A stretch of 17,663 bases of DNA, taken from assembly GCA_019423445.1 (NCBI GenBank), contig JAHZBJ010000038.1:1-17663 (forward strand), read 5' to 3'. A model generated the notes under the pieces. The model ran no database searches. It worked only from the letters and a program-made list of their open reading frames with translations, and was not told the DNA's origin. Positions 1 to 7,279 of the stretch are shown in pieces. The stretch is from Oscillospiraceae bacterium (GTDB lineage Bacteria > Bacillota > Clostridia > Oscillospirales > Ruminococcaceae). The number at the start of each line of letters is the position of its first letter. Within the stretch, counting starts at the first letter, position 1. Position numbers and translations under genes: made by a program.

Positions 1-174
1 ACGGACATCCCTCCCGTTGGTCGGGAACGTGGCCTCGAAAGCCCCACCGGGGCTTCTGTCCCCTCCGGGGACCGGCCAGCCAGCGGGGGCCACCCCGCCG
101 CCCTTCTCAGTCTAAGTGATTTGTTCAGGGAGCGGGGCACAAACTTACGCCTCTGCGTCCGTTTTCTCACGGAC
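1..174 (-). repeat. Mosaic repeat island 1 (right part, cut by window start)
   Basis: This is the right-hand part of a non-coding repeat island; its left part lies outside the window. Read on the minus strand it begins with GTCCGTGAG (166-174), continues with the unit core, reaches the inner end CTCCCTGAACA and then joins the G/C-rich hairpin linker (about 1-86) also present in islands 3, 4 and 6. That linker contains GTCCCC/GGGGAC and AGCCCC/GGGGCT stems. Both CTCACGGAC-type ends (one truncated at base 1) point left, matching the right arm of the complete islands. The bases from 175 to 324 hold TTTTCCACC motifs and the leader of the small ORF, with no promoter I can place. Confidence 0.85.
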
Positions 175-324
175 CCAAATTTTCCACCGTTTTCCACCGA
201 TTTTTCCCCAATTTGAAAAAAAGATGGGTTTTTCGACATACAGCGCCCATGGTCGACACAGCCTTTGTGGTAAGATGTAGCCGTGCTTGAAAGAGAGGGT
301 AACAAAAAACAGGAGGAAATCGAA

Positions 325-507
325 ATGACAGATTATGAAAAGCTTTATGCCCTGCTGTTCGGAAAAGTGGAGGATGCGCTGAATATCCTTTCCCAGGCCA
401 TAGCCGGAGAACAAGGAGAAGAGAGGGGAGCCGTGGTCCGGGCTTTTAACTGCCTGGTGGGAGCCCAGGAAGCCTGTGAAGAGCTGTACATAGCCCAGGA
501 TGCGTAA
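325..507 (+). CDS. Small hypothetical protein (60 aa)
   Basis: I do not recognise this protein. The ATG at 325 is chosen over an in-frame upstream start at 283 because AGGAGG (311-316) sits 8 nt before it. The 60-residue product starts MTDYEKLY, ends near ELYIAQDA, and looks all-helical and acidic, with no signal peptide or membrane segment. It stands alone, between a repeat island on the left and a bidirectional terminator at 542-573. TTTTCCACC-like motifs lie on both sides (180-198 and 512-543). The good ribosome binding site and the terminator argue for a real gene. Without homologues the function is unknown, and a chance ORF is not excluded. Confidence 0.55.
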   Translation: MTDYEKLYALLFGKVEDALNILSQAIAGEQGEERGAVVRAFNCLVGAQEACEELYIAQDA

Positions 508-509
508 CA

Positions 510-543
510 GGTTTTCCACCAAAAAAAGGAAAACCGTGGAAAA
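510..543. other. Alternative hairpins built from TTTTCCAC motifs
   Basis: GGTTTTCC (510-517) can pair with GGAAAACC (528-535), while the overlapping TTTTCCAC (512-519) can pair with GTGGAAAA (536-543). The two stems exclude each other. They lie directly before the terminator at 542-573, in the 3' region of the small ORF. Whether this is an RNA switch, an accessory terminator stem or chance is unclear. Confidence 0.35.
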
Positions 544-573
544 AAGGCCTCCGGCAGATGCCGGAGGCCTTTT
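542..573. terminator. Bidirectional intrinsic terminator
   Basis: A perfect 10-bp G/C-rich stem (546-555 with 560-569, loop AGAT) is flanked by AAAA on the left and TTTT on the right, so it works on both strands. It lies between the small plus-strand ORF and the convergent carboxypeptidase gene and probably ends both transcripts. Confidence 0.9.
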
Positions 574-605
574 GCTTACAGGATTGGGATGAATCTGCCG
601 GTGGG

Positions 606-1970
606 TCAGAGATAACGCTCCCGGTTGGGATTATAGCGGGAGAATTTCCCCTGGCGGCGTTTCCGCTTCTGGATCTGCACCAGGAGGGCAGAGTAGAGGA
701 CGATGAAGCTGACCACAAAGAGCACCACAAACTTGAACCAGAAGGTGTGCACCGACGCCTGGACCCAGCCCAGAGCGGTGAGGATCTTGGAGGCTTCGGC
801 GTCCCGGGTGGTGATAAGGGGCACCGATCCGATCTCCTGGTCCGCCAGAATCAGGTGGAGGCGCCCCACCTGGACCCCCTTGTCCACCGGGGCGGCGATG
901 GCCTCCGGGAGGTCGTAGCGGTACTGGATGCTGGTGAGATCCACCTCGTTGGGCATGAGGGTCATAAAGGTTTCGCTGGTGGCAAGGGGCATGTAGTCGG
1001 TCTCAAAGGAATACCGCACCGGGATCTCCTGCATGATCTCCCCTTTTTCCATAACGGTGCGCACCGAGAAGCTGTCAAAGGCCCACTGGTAGAGGCTTTT
1101 GGTCTCCTGGTAAAGGGTGTCCCGGGCGGTATCCCCGGAGGGAATCCCCAGCAGCACCAAAAGGTAGCTGTAACCCTGGGAGGAGGCCATGGAAACCACT
1201 GCCGCATCCTGCCCCGAGTCGGCGCTGATGAAGCCTCCCTCCAGCGGGGCGTAGTAGTACTCGCTGGAGGAGGACATGAGGGCGTTGGTGTAACTGAACT
1301 GGTTGAGGCTGTCGTGAACGTTGGTGGGGCCGATGTCCTTGCTCCGGGTTTGGAGCATTTCCCGGAGAATGTCATTTTCCATCACTGCCTGGAAGATAAT
1401 GGCCATATCCCGGGGAGTGGTCCAGCTGCACTCATTGGGGTCGTCGTCGTGGAACCCCGCGGGATCGGCAAAGGTGGTGTTGGTGCAGCCAAGCTCCGCC
1501 GCCTTTTGGTTCATCAGGTCGGCAAAGTGGCCCAGGCTGCCGTCCCCCACGTAGTTCCCCAGCATCAGGGTAGCCTCATTGGCGGACTGGAGGAGCATGG
1601 AGTAAAGAAGTCCCCGGACGCTTACTTCCTCCCCCAGGAGGATCCCCCCCAGGTTGGCGCTGCCGTAAACCAGGTTCTGGATATAAAGCTCCAGGGCCAC
1701 CTTTTCGTCATCCAGGCTCAGGCCGTTTTCTTCCATATAGTCCACCGTCACCAGGGCGGTCATAAGCTTGGCCAGATACCCCGGTTCATACTGCTGGTCC
1801 GGGTTCTTTTCGTAGATGGTTTCGCCGGTGTCCACATTGATGAGAAGCGCACCCTGGGCAGTGGGCTCAGCAGAGGGGGTGTAGGCAGCCCAGGCGGCGG
1901 AAGGGGCCAGCATCGCCGCTGCCAGAAGCAGGGCCAGGATTTTTTTCCACGGATGGCGTTTGGGTTCCAT
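606..1970 (-). CDS. D-alanyl-D-alanine carboxypeptidase (PBP5/DacA-type) homologue, catalytic residues lost
   Basis: The 454-residue protein belongs to the low-molecular-weight penicillin-binding protein family (peptidase S11), whose active members trim the terminal D-Ala from peptidoglycan stem peptides outside the membrane. The start at 1970 has AAGGAGG just upstream; an in-frame start at 2036 lacks one. Residues 1-29 form a Sec signal peptide (KK, a leucine/alanine-rich core, AWA). A hydrophobic segment near 411-431 followed by a lysine/arginine-rich tail suggests a C-terminal membrane anchor. The fold landmarks are present: PGYLAKLMTA at 63-72 and SAN at 129-131. The catalytic serine of SxxK is Tyr65 (YLAK) and the KTG box is EGG (244-246), so it is probably not an active DD-peptidase. 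It may bind peptidoglycan or a partner. Family assignment is firm; function is inferred. Confidence 0.9.
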   Translation of the reverse strand: MEPKRHPWKKILALLLAAAMLAPSAAWAAYTPSAEPTAQGALLINVDTGETIYEKNPDQQYEPGYLAKLMTALVTVDYMEENGLSLDDEKVALELYIQNLVYGSANLGGILLGEEVSVRGLLYSMLLQSANEATLMLGNYVGDGSLGHFADLMNQKAAELGCTNTTFADPAGFHDDDPNECSWTTPRDMAIIFQAVMENDILREMLQTRSKDIGPTNVHDSLNQFSYTNALMSSSSEYYYAPLEGGFISADSGQDAAVVSMASSQGYSYLLVLLGIPSGDTARDTLYQETKSLYQWAFDSFSVRTVMEKGEIMQEIPVRYSFETDYMPLATSETFMTLMPNEVDLTSIQYRYDLPEAIAAPVDKGVQVGRLHLILADQEIGSVPLITTRDAEASKILTALGWVQASVHTFWFKFVVLFVVSFIVLYSALLVQIQKRKRRQGKFSRYNPNRERYL

Positions 1971-2044
1971 GGACAATTCCTCCTTTTTCCGGTAAAATAG
2001 GAAAAGCGGTTTTATGGCCGCGGGATTTCTTTTCATGGGAACTC

Positions 2045-2053
2045 ATTATAGCA
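2045..2053 (-). promoter_or_regulatory. Extended -10 promoter of the carboxypeptidase homologue
   Basis: Read on the minus strand, 2053-2045 is TGCTATAAT, a perfect -10 with the TGn extension. The -35 position is a poor match, as expected of extended -10 promoters. Two 7-bp inverted repeats overlap or flank the upstream side (ATAATTT 2053-2059 with AAATTAT 2079-2085; CCTCCCG 2061-2067 with CGGGAGG 2094-2100) and could be regulator sites; that is inference. Confidence 0.7.
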
Positions 2054-2115
2054 TAATTTTCCTCCCGATCCTACCATGAAATTATGAACAAGACGGGAGG
2101 AATCCATACACCCGT

Positions 2116-2377
2116 GTCCGTGATCAAAAGGACGCAGAGGCGCTGGGTTCTGCCCCGCTCCCTGGCGGCCCAGAGGCCGCTTTCGCGTCCGTGAGCAAAA
2201 GGACGCAGAGGCGCTGGGTTCTGCCTCGCTCCCTGGCGGCCCAGAGGCCGCTTTCGCGTCCGTGAGTAAAAGGACGCAGAGGTGCGGGGTTCTGCCTCGC
2301 TCCCTGGCGGCCCAGAGGCCGCTTTCGCGTCCGTGAGTAAAAGGACGCAGAGGCGCTGGGTTCTGCCTCGCTCCCTG
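2116..2377 (+). repeat. 71-bp tandem repeat (about 3.7 copies) in island 2
   Basis: Copies begin at 2116, 2187, 2258 and 2329, an exact 71-bp period. Each holds GTCCGTGAG (GTCCGTGAT in the first), then an A-rich spacer, GGACGCAGAGGCG (one copy GGTG), eight variable bases and TGCC(T/C)CGCTCCCTG. The first three continue into the hairpin linker GCGGCC CAGA GGCCGC and TTTCGC; the last lacks the linker and runs into the island centre. The near-identity of copies implies recent amplification. Confidence 0.95.
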
Positions 2378-2687
2378 AACAAATAACTTACCCTGAGAAG
2401 AGCGCCGGACACACCCACCAAACCGCCTTCTGAATCCCAGGTTAGAAAACAAAGCGCCCTATGAATCTTAAGTGATATGCTCAGAGAGCGGGGCGGCAGG
2501 CCGGGTGGCCTCGCAATTTACTCCGGCCTTCGGCCTGCGTAAATTGTCCTACCCACCAAACCGCCTTCTGAATCCTATGTGGTATGCTCAGGGAGCGGGG
2601 CACAAACTGGCGGTTCGCAAAATCTTTTCTCACGGACGCAAAAAAGCGGGGCAGAACGGTTCGGTTCACACAATGTTTCTCACGGAC
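2116..2687. repeat. Mosaic repeat island 2
   Basis: The island fills the divergent gap between the carboxypeptidase homologue and the phosphoesterase gene. Its left arm has four rightward units, its centre carries a GATTCAGAAGGCG-type core in inverse orientation, and its right arm has leftward units ending in CTCACGGAC at 2629-2637 and 2679-2687. A second partial centre copy lies at about 2548-2577. An extra hairpin (CAATTTAC 2514-2521 with GTAAATTG 2539-2546, enclosing GGCC TTC GGCC) is inserted in the right arm. The right boundary touches the AGGAGG (2688-2693) of the phosphoesterase gene, so that gene's promoter must lie inside the island or further upstream. No credible coding potential is visible. 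Confidence 0.9.
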
Positions 2688-2700
2688 AGGAGGCTTTGGG

Positions 2701-3372
2701 ATGATCTACTTTACCGGGGATATGCACGGGGACAAAAAACGCTTTGAGGCGTGGAAGCTCCGGTGGCTGGGGAAGAAGGACACCCTGGTGGTTTGCGGGG
2801 ATTTCGGCTTCCTGTGGGACGGTTCCCAGGAGGAGAAAGAGCTTTTGGACTGGATCGGCAAAAGAAAATACCAGGTGCTCTTTCTGGAGGGGACCCACGA
2901 CAACCTGGACCTTCTGGAGCAGTACCCGGTGGAGGAGTGGAATGGGGGATTGACCCATCACATCTCCGGGAACCTCCGTCACCTGATCCGGGGGCAGGTT
3001 TTTTCCATCCAGGGGAAAACCCTCCTGGCCCTGGGAGGGGGAGAGAGCCGGGACGTCTCCTTCCGGGAGCGGGGGGTCAACTGGTGGCCCCGGGAGCTGC
3101 CGGAATACGGGGAACTGGAGGAGTGGTGCCGCCGGCTGGACAAGCTGGACTGCCGGGTGGACTATGTGGCTTCCCACCAGGCCCCCACCACGGTGGATTC
3201 CTGCATCACCGGCACGGTTTGCGAGGTCAACGCCCTTACCGCATTTATGGACCGGTTCCAGCAGGAGTGCGATTTTGACCGGTGGTTTTTCGGCTCCTAC
3301 CACCTGAACCGCTTCATCCCCCCCAAGTACCAGGCCCTCTTCGACCAGGTGGAAGCGGCGGAGAAGAAGTAA
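2701..3372 (+). CDS. Calcineurin-like metallophosphoesterase with an altered metal site
   Basis: The 223-residue cytoplasmic protein belongs to the calcineurin-like phosphoesterase superfamily, whose members hydrolyse phosphate esters with a two-metal centre. The start at 2701 follows AGGAGG (2688-2693) with a 7-nt gap; a longer reading frame from 2584 is repeat sequence. The motif order is D7-x-H9-G-D, G-D34-F-G-F-L-W-D, G-T65-H-D, S-H159, G-S199-Y-H201. Family members usually have GNH(D/E) and GHxH, so the asparagine is threonine and the first histidine of the last motif is serine. By comparison with Mre11-type enzymes both would be ligands of the second metal, while D7, H9, D34 and H201 of the first remain. 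It may be a single-metal or weak enzyme. The substrate is unknown. It stands alone behind a repeat island. Confidence 0.85.
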   Translation: MIYFTGDMHGDKKRFEAWKLRWLGKKDTLVVCGDFGFLWDGSQEEKELLDWIGKRKYQVLFLEGTHDNLDLLEQYPVEEWNGGLTHHISGNLRHLIRGQVFSIQGKTLLALGGGESRDVSFRERGVNWWPRELPEYGELEEWCRRLDKLDCRVDYVASHQAPTTVDSCITGTVCEVNALTAFMDRFQQECDFDRWFFGSYHLNRFIPPKYQALFDQVEAAEKK

Positions 3373-3475
3373 AACGCCGGCGGGGCGGAAGAAAAGAAAA
3401 AAGGCCCCCGCCGCCAGCCGGAGCAGGCTGGGACGGAGACTTTTTCAGGGGACGGCGGGAGAGCCGCCTGGTCTG

Positions 3476-3709
3476 TCAAAGGGCAAACCCCTGGATGACC
3501 TGGAGGAAGCGTTCTTCCTCTTCTGCCGGGGGCTCCGCCTTGACGGTGATGGCCTGGCTCAGGTCCAGACTGAAGATGCCCATAATGCTTTTGCCGTTGA
3601 CGGTATACCGGCCGCAGGTGAGATCCACAGGAAAGGAAAATTCCCCCATGGCGGCGGTAAACTCCTTGGCACGCTCCACCGTTGGCAGGTGGATCAGCTT
3701 TGTTACCAT
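3476..3709 (-). CDS. HPr-like protein lacking the phosphorylatable histidine
   Basis: The 77-residue protein resembles HPr of the phosphotransferase system. The clearest match is the NGKSIMGIFSLDLSQ segment (38-52), which corresponds to the HPr loop around Ser46; the serine is Ser41 here. The N-terminal half does not contain the GLHARPA active-site box, so the histidine that receives phosphate from PEP via enzyme I is missing (PTVERAKEF stands in about that place). It cannot be a normal sugar-transport phosphocarrier. Crh of Bacillus, which also lacks the histidine but keeps Ser46, is a CcpA cofactor; a comparable regulatory role is inference. The ATG at 3709 is preferred over a GTG at 3742 because AAAGGAGG precedes it by about 11 nt. 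It has its own promoter and is divergent from mtaB. Confidence 0.8.
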   Translation of the reverse strand: MVTKLIHLPTVERAKEFTAAMGEFSFPVDLTCGRYTVNGKSIMGIFSLDLSQAITVKAEPPAEEEERFLQVIQGFAL

Positions 3710-3745
3710 TGGCTTGGTGCCTCCTTTTGGTATTTTGATCACTTA

Positions 3746-3774
3746 ACTATAACAGCAAAAATCTTTTCCGTCAA
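3746..3774 (-). promoter_or_regulatory. Sigma-A promoter of the HPr-like gene
   Basis: On the minus strand TTGACG (3774-3769) and TATAGT (3751-3746) are separated by 17 nt, a near-consensus promoter. It starts transcription a short way upstream of the AAAGGAGG of the HPr-like gene. It is divergent from mtaB, for which I see no clear promoter. A GGGGAGG/CCTCCCC hairpin (3784-3801, loop GAAG) lies in the mtaB leader. Confidence 0.85.
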
Positions 3775-3832
3775 CCCGGGGCGGGGGAGGGAAGCCTCCC
3801 CGGCCCTGAAGTTTCCGTAGGGAGTGTTGCAG

Positions 3833-5125
3833 ATGAAAATTGCTTTTTACACCCTGGGCTGCAAGGTAAACCAGTACGAGACCCAGGTTTTGAGCCAGCT
3901 TTTCGCCGCCCGGGGATGGGAGGTGCTGGATTTCTCCTTTGACGGGGGGTGGGACGCCTGTGTGGTGAATTCCTGCACCGTCACCGCCGAGGGGGACCGG
4001 AAGACCCGGCAGCTGCTGCGCCGCCTCCGCCGGGAGCACCCGGAGGCGGCTTTGGCCCTTACCGGCTGCTTCCCCCAGGCCTTCCCGGAGGAGGCGGCAG
4101 CCCTTCCCGCCGACGTGATCACCGGCAGCCGGGACCGCCTCCGGCTGGCGGACGCCCTGGAGCGGTTCCTGGCCACCCGGGAACGGGTGGTGGAAATCCG
4201 CCCCCATCAGCGGGGGGAGGCCTTCGAGGAGATGGAGACCGGGGACTTCGGCCGCCGCACCCGGGCCTTTGTAAAAATCGAGGATGGCTGCGAGAACTGG
4301 TGCGCCTACTGCATCATCCCGGCGGCCAGGGGGCCGGTGCGGTCCAAGGCCCCGGAAGCTCTCCGGGCAGAGCTGGAGGCTTTGGCCAAATCGGGGCATC
4401 GGGAGGTGGTCCTTTCGGGGATCAACCTCTCCGCCTATGGCCGGGAGTTCGGCCTGCGCCTCATTGACGCGGTGGAGCTGGCCTGCGCCGTCCCCGGCAT
4501 CCAGCGGGTGCGGCTGGGGAGTCTGGAGCCCGACGTCATCGGCCCCGAGGACTTCTCCCGGATGGCCGCCTCCGGGAAGGTCTGTCCCCAGTTCCATCTT
4601 TCCCTCCAGGCGGGGTGCGACGCCACTCTCCGCCGGATGGGCCGCCGGTACGACACCGCTCATTACCTCCGGGCGGTGGAGGAGATCCGCCGGCGGTTCC
4701 CCCTGGCGGCCATCACCACCGACCTGATGGTGGGCTTCCCCGGGGAGACCCCTGAGGACTTTGAGGAGAGCCTTGCCTTTGCCAAAAAGGTGGGTTTCGC
4801 CAAGATCCACGTCTTTCCCTACAGCCGCCGCCCCGGCACCCGGGCCGCCGCTATGGCGGACCAGGTCCCCCAGGAGGAGAAGCACCGCCGGGCCGCCCGG
4901 CTTATGGCCGCCGGGGAGGAGCTCCGGGGGGCCTTCCTGGACTCCATGGTGGGCACCGTCCAGGAGGTGCTTTTCGAGGAGCGTGGTGAAAACGGCCAGA
5001 CCGGCTACACCCCCAACTACACCCCGGTGACGGTGCCGGAGCCGGGCTCCCTCAAAGGCCGGATCCTCCCGGTGCGGATCACCGGCCGCCTTGGCGACGG
5101 CTGTCAGGGTTTTTTGTGTCCGTGA
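3833..5125 (+). CDS. mtaB: tRNA ms2t6A37 methylthiotransferase MtaB
   Basis: MtaB is a radical-SAM enzyme that adds a methylthio group to t6A37 of tRNAs reading ANN codons, which stabilises decoding. The 430-residue product has the full family plan: an N-terminal UPF0004 domain with the three cluster cysteines C10 (TLGCKVNQYET), C48 (VVNSCTVT) and C79 (TGCFPQ); the radical-SAM CxxxCxxC at C153, C157 and C160 (DGCENWCAYC); and a C-terminal TRAM RNA-binding domain. TLGCKVNQYET points to MtaB rather than MiaB or RimO. The ATG at 3833 follows AGGGAG (3819-3824) with 8 nt spacing; a GTG at 3824 overlaps that site. The last two codons and the TGA are the GTGTCCGTGAG start of the following repeat island, so the natural C-terminus may have been altered. 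No terminator follows other than the island. Confidence 0.95.
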   Translation: MKIAFYTLGCKVNQYETQVLSQLFAARGWEVLDFSFDGGWDACVVNSCTVTAEGDRKTRQLLRRLRREHPEAALALTGCFPQAFPEEAAALPADVITGSRDRLRLADALERFLATRERVVEIRPHQRGEAFEEMETGDFGRRTRAFVKIEDGCENWCAYCIIPAARGPVRSKAPEALRAELEALAKSGHREVVLSGINLSAYGREFGLRLIDAVELACAVPGIQRVRLGSLEPDVIGPEDFSRMAASGKVCPQFHLSLQAGCDATLRRMGRRYDTAHYLRAVEEIRRRFPLAAITTDLMVGFPGETPEDFEESLAFAKKVGFAKIHVFPYSRRPGTRAAAMADQVPQEEKHRRAARLMAAGEELRGAFLDSMVGTVQEVLFEERGENGQTGYTPNYTPVTVPEPGSLKGRILPVRITGRLGDGCQGFLCP

Positions 5126-5750
5126 GGCCGGCTGGAGCCGGCATTCAAGTCCGTGAGAAAACGGACGCAGAGGCGTAAGTGACTGCCTCGCTCCCTGGCG
5201 GGCCAGGGCCCGCAGCCGGGTCCGTGAGAAAATGGACGCAGAGGCGCAGGTTTCTGCCTCGCTCCCTGAGCAGGTCACCGGAGCTGAGAAGAGTGCGGTT
5301 TTCAAGTCCGTGAGAAAACGGACACAGAAGCGTGAGTGACTGCCTCGCTCTCTGAGCAGGTCACCAGGGCTGAGAAGAGTGCGGTTTTCAAGTCCGCGAG
5401 AAAACGGACGCAGAGGCGCAGGTTTCTACCTCGCTCCCTGGCGGGCCAGGGCCCGCAGCCTGGCCGGTCCCCGGAGGGGACAGAAGCCCCGGTGGGGCTT
5501 CTGAGGCCACGTTCCCGACCAACGGGAGGGATGTCCGTGAACAAAGGGACACAGAAGCGTGAGTGACTGCCCCGCACCCGGGTCCGTGAGAAGGGTTGTG
5601 CGAACCGAACCGTTGTGCGCCGCTCTCTGAGCAAATCACATGGGATTCAGAAGGCGGTTTTGTGGGTGTGTCCAGCGCCCTTCCCCGCCCAAGCTGCTTG
5701 TTCAGGGAGCGGGGCAGTCACTTACGCTTCGCACATCGCTTCTCACGGAC
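5118..5750. repeat. Mosaic repeat island 3
   Basis: The longest island fills the mtaB-pgi gap. Rightward unit starts lie at 5118, 5149, 5220, 5306, 5392 (GTCCGCGAG), 5533 and 5582; a single leftward unit ends in CTCACGGAC at 5742-5750. Spacings are 71 bp (5149 to 5220) and twice 86 bp (5220 to 5306 to 5392), set by the linker type. The first linker is a perfect hairpin GCCGGC TGGA GCCGGC (5127-5142). Another is GCGGGC CAGG GCCCGC. The block 5461-5540 is identical to the reverse complement of 9126-9205 in island 4. The unit at 5582 is a divergent subtype with GAACCGAACCGTTGTGCG. The centre carries the GATTCAGAAGGCGG core. The island supplies the stop codon of mtaB. Confidence 0.9.
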
Positions 5751-5804
5751 GCGAAAAGAGGGGAACGATTTTTTAGAATGTTTAAGAATTGTTCACAAGA
5801 AACC

Positions 5805-5833
5805 TTGAAAAGAACACGGGCATCGTGTAGAAT
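5805..5833 (+). promoter_or_regulatory. Sigma-A promoter of pgi
   Basis: TTGAAA (5805-5810) and TAGAAT (5828-5833) are 17 nt apart, a near-consensus sigma-A promoter just downstream of island 3. The short leader has a 6-bp hairpin (AGCCTG 5846-5851 with CAGGCT 5858-5863) immediately before the ribosome binding site GAGGAG (5866-5871). Confidence 0.85.
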
Positions 5834-5881
5834 AAATACAAAAGAAGCCTGTCAATGCAGGCTGTGAGGAGTTGAGGACCT

Positions 5882-7219
5882 ATGGCCATGAAACTGAAGG
5901 AGACCTACCTTTCTCCCTTCGTCTCCCCATGGGAGCTCACGGGGATGGCCCCCATGGTGGCCGCCGCCGCCCGTCAGGTGGAGGAGGGCACCGGCCTGGG
6001 GAACGATTTCCTGGGATGGCTCCATCTTCCCTCCCGCCACGACCGGGAGGAGGTCCGGCGGATCAAGGCCGCCGCGGAAAAGATCCGGAAGGACAGCCAG
6101 GTGCTGGTGGTAATCGGCATCGGCGGCTCTTACCTGGGGGCCCGCTCCGCCATTGAGCTGATGAAGAGCCCCTTCTACAACAGCCTCCCCAAGGAAGGCC
6201 CGGACATCCTGTTTGTAGGGTGCAACCTTTCCAGCGCCTATATGACCGAGATGCTGGAGCTCTGCCGGGGGAAGGATTTTTCTGTCAACGTCATCTCCAA
6301 GTCCGGCACCACCACCGAGCCGGCTCTGGCTTTCCGGGTGTTCCGGAAGCTCCTGGAGGAGAAATACGGACCGGAAGGCGCCGCAAAGCGGATCTACTGC
6401 ACCACTGACCGTGCCCGGGGCACCCTCAAGGGCCTGGCGGACCGGGAGGGGTATGAAACCTTCGTTATCCCCGACGATGTGGGGGGCCGCTATTCGGTGC
6501 TCACCGCCGTGGGCCTGCTGCCCATCGCCGTGGCGGGGTGCGACATCGACAAGATCCTGGAGGGGGCGGCAGCCGCCGAACAGGACCTGGCGGAGCCGGA
6601 CCTTATGAAGAACCACTGCTACCGTTACGCCGCCCTGCGGAACATCCTGTACCGCAAGGGCAAGACCACTGAAATTTTCGTCACCTACGAGCCGGCCTTC
6701 GCCATGATGAACGAATGGCTTAAGCAGCTGTTCGGGGAGAGCGAAGGGAAGGACCACAAAGGGATCTATCCTGCTTCGGTGGTGTTTTCCACCGACCTGC
6801 ACTCCATGGGGCAGTTTATCCAGGACGGCAACCGCACCCTCTTTGAGACGGTGGTGGAGATCGGCCGCCCGTCGGCGGACTTCTTCCTGGAGAAGGACCC
6901 TGAGAACCTGGACGGCCTCAACTTCCTGGCGGGACAGGAGATGTCCCAGGTGAACCGCCGTGCCATGGAAGGGACCATCCTGGCCCACACCCAGGGCGGG
7001 GTGCCCAACATGGTGCTGGAGCTGCCGGACACCGGGGAGTACGAATACGGCTATATGGTCTACTTTTTCGAGAAGGCCTGCGCCATCTCCGGTTACCTTT
7101 CGGGGGTGAACCCCTTCGACCAGCCCGGGGTGGAAGCCTATAAGAAAAACATGTTTGCCCTGCTGGGAAAGCCCGGCTACGAGGAGCTCCGGAAGGAGCT
7201 GCTGGAAAAACTCCAGTAA
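5882..7219 (+). CDS. pgi: Glucose-6-phosphate isomerase
   Basis: The enzyme interconverts glucose 6-phosphate and fructose 6-phosphate in glycolysis and gluconeogenesis in the cytoplasm. The 445-residue length is typical of the short Firmicutes form. Visible motifs are GIGGSYLGAR (79-88), the sugar-phosphate loop SKSGTTTE (139-146), the PGI signature GGRYSVLTAVGLLP (201-214) and the segment with SEGKDHKGIYPAS and STDLHSMGQ farther on. The ATG at 5882 follows GAGGAG with 10 nt spacing. It is the first gene of a transcript with its own promoter at 5805-5833. The P-loop gene follows after 60 nt, which contain a GGGG/CCCC hairpin (7236-7251) without a T tract, so read-through into that gene is likely. 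Confidence 0.97.
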   Translation: MAMKLKETYLSPFVSPWELTGMAPMVAAAARQVEEGTGLGNDFLGWLHLPSRHDREEVRRIKAAAEKIRKDSQVLVVIGIGGSYLGARSAIELMKSPFYNSLPKEGPDILFVGCNLSSAYMTEMLELCRGKDFSVNVISKSGTTTEPALAFRVFRKLLEEKYGPEGAAKRIYCTTDRARGTLKGLADREGYETFVIPDDVGGRYSVLTAVGLLPIAVAGCDIDKILEGAAAAEQDLAEPDLMKNHCYRYAALRNILYRKGKTTEIFVTYEPAFAMMNEWLKQLFGESEGKDHKGIYPASVVFSTDLHSMGQFIQDGNRTLFETVVEIGRPSADFFLEKDPENLDGLNFLAGQEMSQVNRRAMEGTILAHTQGGVPNMVLELPDTGEYEYGYMVYFFEKACAISGYLSGVNPFDQPGVEAYKKNMFALLGKPGYEELRKELLEKLQ

Positions 7220-7279
7220 AAAGAGGGAAAGCAATCCGGGGGCGGCCCCGGGTGTACCAAAAATAAGGAGGACACAGAG

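Noticed and set aside
2116..2377. CRISPR-like array
   Set aside because: The full 71-bp period repeats, linker included; there are no unique spacers and no cas genes.
2033..2452. Minus-strand ORFs across island 2
   Set aside because: They are open only because the repeat units lack stop codons; their peptides are the repeat translated in tandem and lack a ribosome binding site.
3376..3475. Terminator between the phosphoesterase and HPr-like genes
   Set aside because: G/C runs and T/A tracts occur, but no stem is directly followed by a T tract on either strand.
3743..5305. 520-codon minus-strand ORF opposite mtaB
   Set aside because: Shadow of a G/C-rich gene; low-complexity Pro/Gly/His-rich product, while the plus strand encodes a complete MtaB.
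5118..5750. Island hairpins as intrinsic terminators
   Set aside because: The stems are G/C-rich but no T tract follows them; a terminating or stabilising role would need another mechanism.
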